Shown one piece after another: positions 22,294 to 24,176 of a stretch of DNA of 24,176 bases; positions within the stretch are counted from its first letter, which is position 1, and each line of letters starts with the position of its first letter. The stretch comes from JBEVNX01 sp040507895. GTDB lineage: Bacteria > Desulfobacterota > Binatia > JACPRU01. The stretch spans positions 1 to 24,176 of the forward strand of contig JBEVNX010000188.1 of NCBI GenBank assembly GCA_040507895.1, read 5' to 3'. The notes beneath the pieces were generated by a model. It did no database searches and was not told the origin of the DNA. It saw only the letters and a list, made by a program, of their open reading frames with translations. The position numbers were made by a program, and so were the translations under genes.

Positions 22294-23292
22294 TCATCTC
22301 TCCGGAGCGAACCACTCGCGCATCTTACCGAGCACTGCATAGTCGCCGTCGACGCGGTAGAGGCCTTCGGCCAGTGCCTTCGCGCCGTCGAGCTTCCCGT
22401 GAGCGATCCGCAACCAGACCGTGTCCGGCGTGTGCACCGTGAGGTCGGGTCGATCGGCGATGCCCTCGAAGCTCTCGCACTTCCCGCCGGCGATCCGCAG
22501 CCAGTAGTCGCCGGGCTCGGCGCCGCTGACGCGGAATTGGATCGTCGCACGCACCTCGCGCGCCGACCTCGCGTTGAACGCCATCGGCATCCCCATGAGG
22601 AGCGGCTCGATCGTCTGCGGCAACGCCGACGGGAAGAGCTTGAAGTACAGCGGCGGGAGCCACCACTGCGCCGTGATGCCGGGGCCGAATACGAGCAGAT
22701 TCGGATAGAGGAACGTGAAACGCCAATCGAGAGGGGCGTAGGCGCAAAGAGCGGCTGCGGCGAAGAAGATCAGCGCCCAGTAGAGCGTCATGACGCGGGT
22801 GATCGCGCGAAACTCGGTCGTCTTGAGCTGCCAGGCGGGGAGTTGACGCCGCGCGAAGTAGTAGGTGAACGACTCGAGGCCGAGCGCCGGTGGGATGAGC
22901 GCGGTGAGTCCGAGCGTCACGAACAGGATCGCGGCCGAATAGAGCCTGTAGAGCCCCGCCAGCGGCGCGATGTTTCCATAGGTCGCGACGAGACCCACGG
23001 CGAACATGATCCAGATGCCGAAGTCGAAGTGCTTGTGATCGCCGTACCAGTAAGCGAGCGCCATGTAGCCGCTCTTGACGACCAGAGCGGTGAGCAACGC
23101 CGAACGAAGCCCTTCCTCGGAATAGCCGCTCGCGCCGTAGACGTAGAAGTAGACTACGACCGCTACGAGGCTACCCAAATGCATGAAGAAGAAGCGAAGA
23201 GCGCGTAATCCCACGGTTCCGTTGGCGGCCAGCATCGCGCGGTGGCGCGGATGATGGACGGGTTCGGCGAGCGTGGTCAAGGTCCGCCGCAT
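22294..23292 (-). CDS. Polytopic membrane protein with C-terminal SCP2-like domain
   Basis: A 332-residue protein. About six hydrophobic segments (roughly 38-53, 64-83, 91-107, 117-137, 167-186 and 194-218) form a membrane part not assigned to a known family. Residues about 245-330 look like a compact SCP2-like sterol/lipid-carrier domain: ATIQFRVSG, then GDYWLRIAGGKCESFEG, PDLTVHTPDTVWLRIAHGK and DGAKALAEGLYRVDGDYAVL. The last segments follow the usual SCP2 order of a step, a threshold strand and a final helix. Lipid binding at the membrane surface is inference. ATG at 23292 is not preceded by a clear ribosome-binding site. It heads the minus-strand group with the small protein and the GGT-family gene. 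Confidence 0.75.
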   Translation of the reverse strand: MRRTLTTLAEPVHHPRHRAMLAANGTVGLRALRFFFMHLGSLVAVVVYFYVYGASGYSEEGLRSALLTALVVKSGYMALAYWYGDHKHFDFGIWIMFAVGLVATYGNIAPLAGLYRLYSAAILFVTLGLTALIPPALGLESFTYYFARRQLPAWQLKTTEFRAITRVMTLYWALIFFAAAALCAYAPLDWRFTFLYPNLLVFGPGITAQWWLPPLYFKLFPSALPQTIEPLLMGMPMAFNARSAREVRATIQFRVSGAEPGDYWLRIAGGKCESFEGIADRPDLTVHTPDTVWLRIAHGKLDGAKALAEGLYRVDGDYAVLGKMREWFAPER

Positions 23293-23306
23293 CTTTGTGG
23301 CAGACG

Positions 23307-23447
23307 ATGAGGAGAGAGGATTATTGGGAGATCCGGCACGGAAGTCCCCGCGCGGCCGACGACGTGTGGGAGTTCTTCTTCTGCGCCCCGCCGCTCAAGG
23401 TGACGACGGCCGCGGGATCGCCGATCAATCCGCTGGCGATCAAATAG
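23307..23447 (+). CDS. 46-residue hypothetical protein
   Basis: An ATG-to-TAG frame encoding MRREDYWEIRHGSPRAADDV followed by about 26 residues ending INPLAIK. It has few Arg runs and a varied composition with several aromatic residues (YWE, VWEFFF), unlike the Arg/Ala/Pro-rich shadow frames common here. It fits neatly between the divergent membrane/SCP2 gene (14-nt gap) and the convergent carboxyltransferase gene (3-nt gap). No strong Shine-Dalgarno is visible upstream, and I recognise no family. It may be a real small protein or the last remnant of a larger gene. Confidence 0.4.
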   Translation: MRREDYWEIRHGSPRAADDVWEFFFCAPPLKVTTAAGSPINPLAIK

Positions 23448-23450
23448 AAG

Positions 23451-24176
23451 TCAGGGGACGATCCCGTTGTAAGTCCACGGGCCGGTCGACTGCCCTCGTC
23501 TCGCGCGCGCTCGGCGAAGCGCGTGCACGATCCGCGGCCGCGTCTCGCGAGGATCGATCAGCTCGTCGAAGTTGAAGACCTTCGCCGCCTCGAAGGGGCT
23601 CCCGAAGGCGCGAAAGCGCTCCTCGAGCTTCTCGCGTGCGTCCGGATCCGCCTCGATCGAGCGGCGGTAGCCTGCGCCCACCCCACCTTCGACCGGCAGC
23701 GCACCGAACTCGGCCGAGGGCCACACGAGAGTGGTCGTCTGCCCTCCTCCGGGACCGTTCATCGCCACCGCGCCCATCCCGTAGGCCTTGCGGATGACGA
23801 CGCTGACGGTCGGGACGCGCGTGTGCGCCAGCGCGAAAGCCACGCGCAGGCCGCGGCGCAGCGTCGCCTCGCGCTCCGACGCCGGGCCGACCATGAATCC
23901 GGGCACGTCGGTCAGAAAGACGATCGGGATGTTGAACGAGTTGCACACTTGCAGGAAGTGAAATGCTTTGTCCGCCTCCGCCGCGCCGAACGCTCCGGCC
24001 CGCACCATCGGCTGGTTCGCCTGAACCCCGACCACCTCGCCGTCGATGCGCGCGAACCCGACGAGAAGCGCTCGGCCGAAGCCCGGCTGGATCTCGAAAA
24101 ACGAGCCTCGGTCGATCAGCGCCTCGATCACTCGGCGCATCTCGTAACGCTGTCGGCGGTTGCGCGGCACGATCTC
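23451..24176 (-). CDS. Acyl-CoA carboxylase carboxyltransferase subunit, C-terminal part
   Basis: The 241 codons visible cover the C-terminal half of a biotin-dependent acyl-CoA carboxylase carboxyltransferase beta subunit (AccD/PccB/MccB-like). The frame is open to the right edge, so the N-terminal half is outside the window. Motifs include VVGVQANQPMVRAGAF, FHFLQVCNSFNIPIVFLTDV followed by PGFMVG, and VIRKAYGMGAVAM, the crotonase-fold region that binds carboxybiotin. It carboxylates an acyl-CoA (acetyl-, propionyl- or methylcrotonyl-CoA; not resolvable here) using biotin from a partner subunit not in the window. It ends at TGA 23451 with the peptide WTYNGIVP. A nearby CoA-transferase, SDR and SCP2-type protein fit acyl-CoA metabolism, but they are on other transcripts. 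Confidence 0.92.
   Translation of the reverse strand, partial: EIVPRNRRQRYEMRRVIEALIDRGSFFEIQPGFGRALLVGFARIDGEVVGVQANQPMVRAGAFGAAEADKAFHFLQVCNSFNIPIVFLTDVPGFMVGPASEREATLRRGLRVAFALAHTRVPTVSVVIRKAYGMGAVAMNGPGGGQTTTLVWPSAEFGALPVEGGVGAGYRRSIEADPDAREKLEERFRAFGSPFEAAKVFNFDELIDPRETRPRIVHALRRARARRGQSTGPWTYNGIVP

Overview
The window is about 24 kb of GC-rich bacterial chromosome, densely packed with genes on both strands. The gene content includes a type III CoA-transferase, an acyl-CoA carboxylase carboxyltransferase, an SDR, an amidohydrolase of the amidohydrolase_2 type, an ECF sigma factor with a C-terminal extension, and a transglutaminase-like protein beside an ABC-exporter permease. This mix suggests an uncultured soil or sediment bacterium of the Deltaproteobacteria, Binatota or Rokubacteria kind. 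That placement is inference from gene families only. There are no rRNA, tRNA, CRISPR or insertion-sequence features that I can see. No stretch longer than about 300 bases lacks a gene.

Layout from left to right. (1) 1-3999, minus strand: an orphan PstS-like lipoprotein, a transglutaminase-like protein and an ABC-exporter permease that runs off the left edge. (2) 4148-4475, plus strand: a scar in which the 5' end of a zinc-ribbon gene abuts, out of frame, the 3' end of an unrelated gene. (3) 4539-7430, minus strand: a Tat-signal nitroreductase, then a translationally coupled zinc alcohol dehydrogenase/amidohydrolase pair. A PLP enzyme of the class V fold diverges from that pair at 7497-8747. 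(4) 8800-11461: an acyltransferase-3 membrane protein and a divergent GH99/WbsX-like protein, probably cell-surface glycan functions. (5) 11425-11943: a 3' remnant of a soluble transhydrogenase (sthA), overlapped on the other strand by a small CPxC protein ORF. (6) 12015-14365, minus strand: an ECF42-type regulatory module (DGPF/YCII protein, ECF sigma factor with C-terminal extension, GST). It has a sequence upstream that matches the ECF42 promoter pattern as I recall it. (7) 14546-16612: a serine hydrolase of the beta-lactamase/EstB type, a small membrane protein and a divergent DUF1272 zinc protein. (8) 16821-20168, plus strand: a two-domain type III CoA-transferase and an SDR, a likely acyl-CoA catabolic pair. 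(9) 20204-23292, minus strand: a membrane protein with a C-terminal SCP2-like domain, a small protein and a gamma-glutamyltransferase-family enzyme. (10) 23307-24176: a 46-codon plus-strand ORF and the 3' part of an acyl-CoA carboxylase carboxyltransferase gene that runs off the right edge.

The most informative points are the probable autoregulated ECF42 promoter, the tandem CoA-transferase in which only the second half keeps the catalytic Asp, the membrane/SCP2 fusion, and three pieces of eroded or recombined genes. I do not see a clearly new defence or mobile system.
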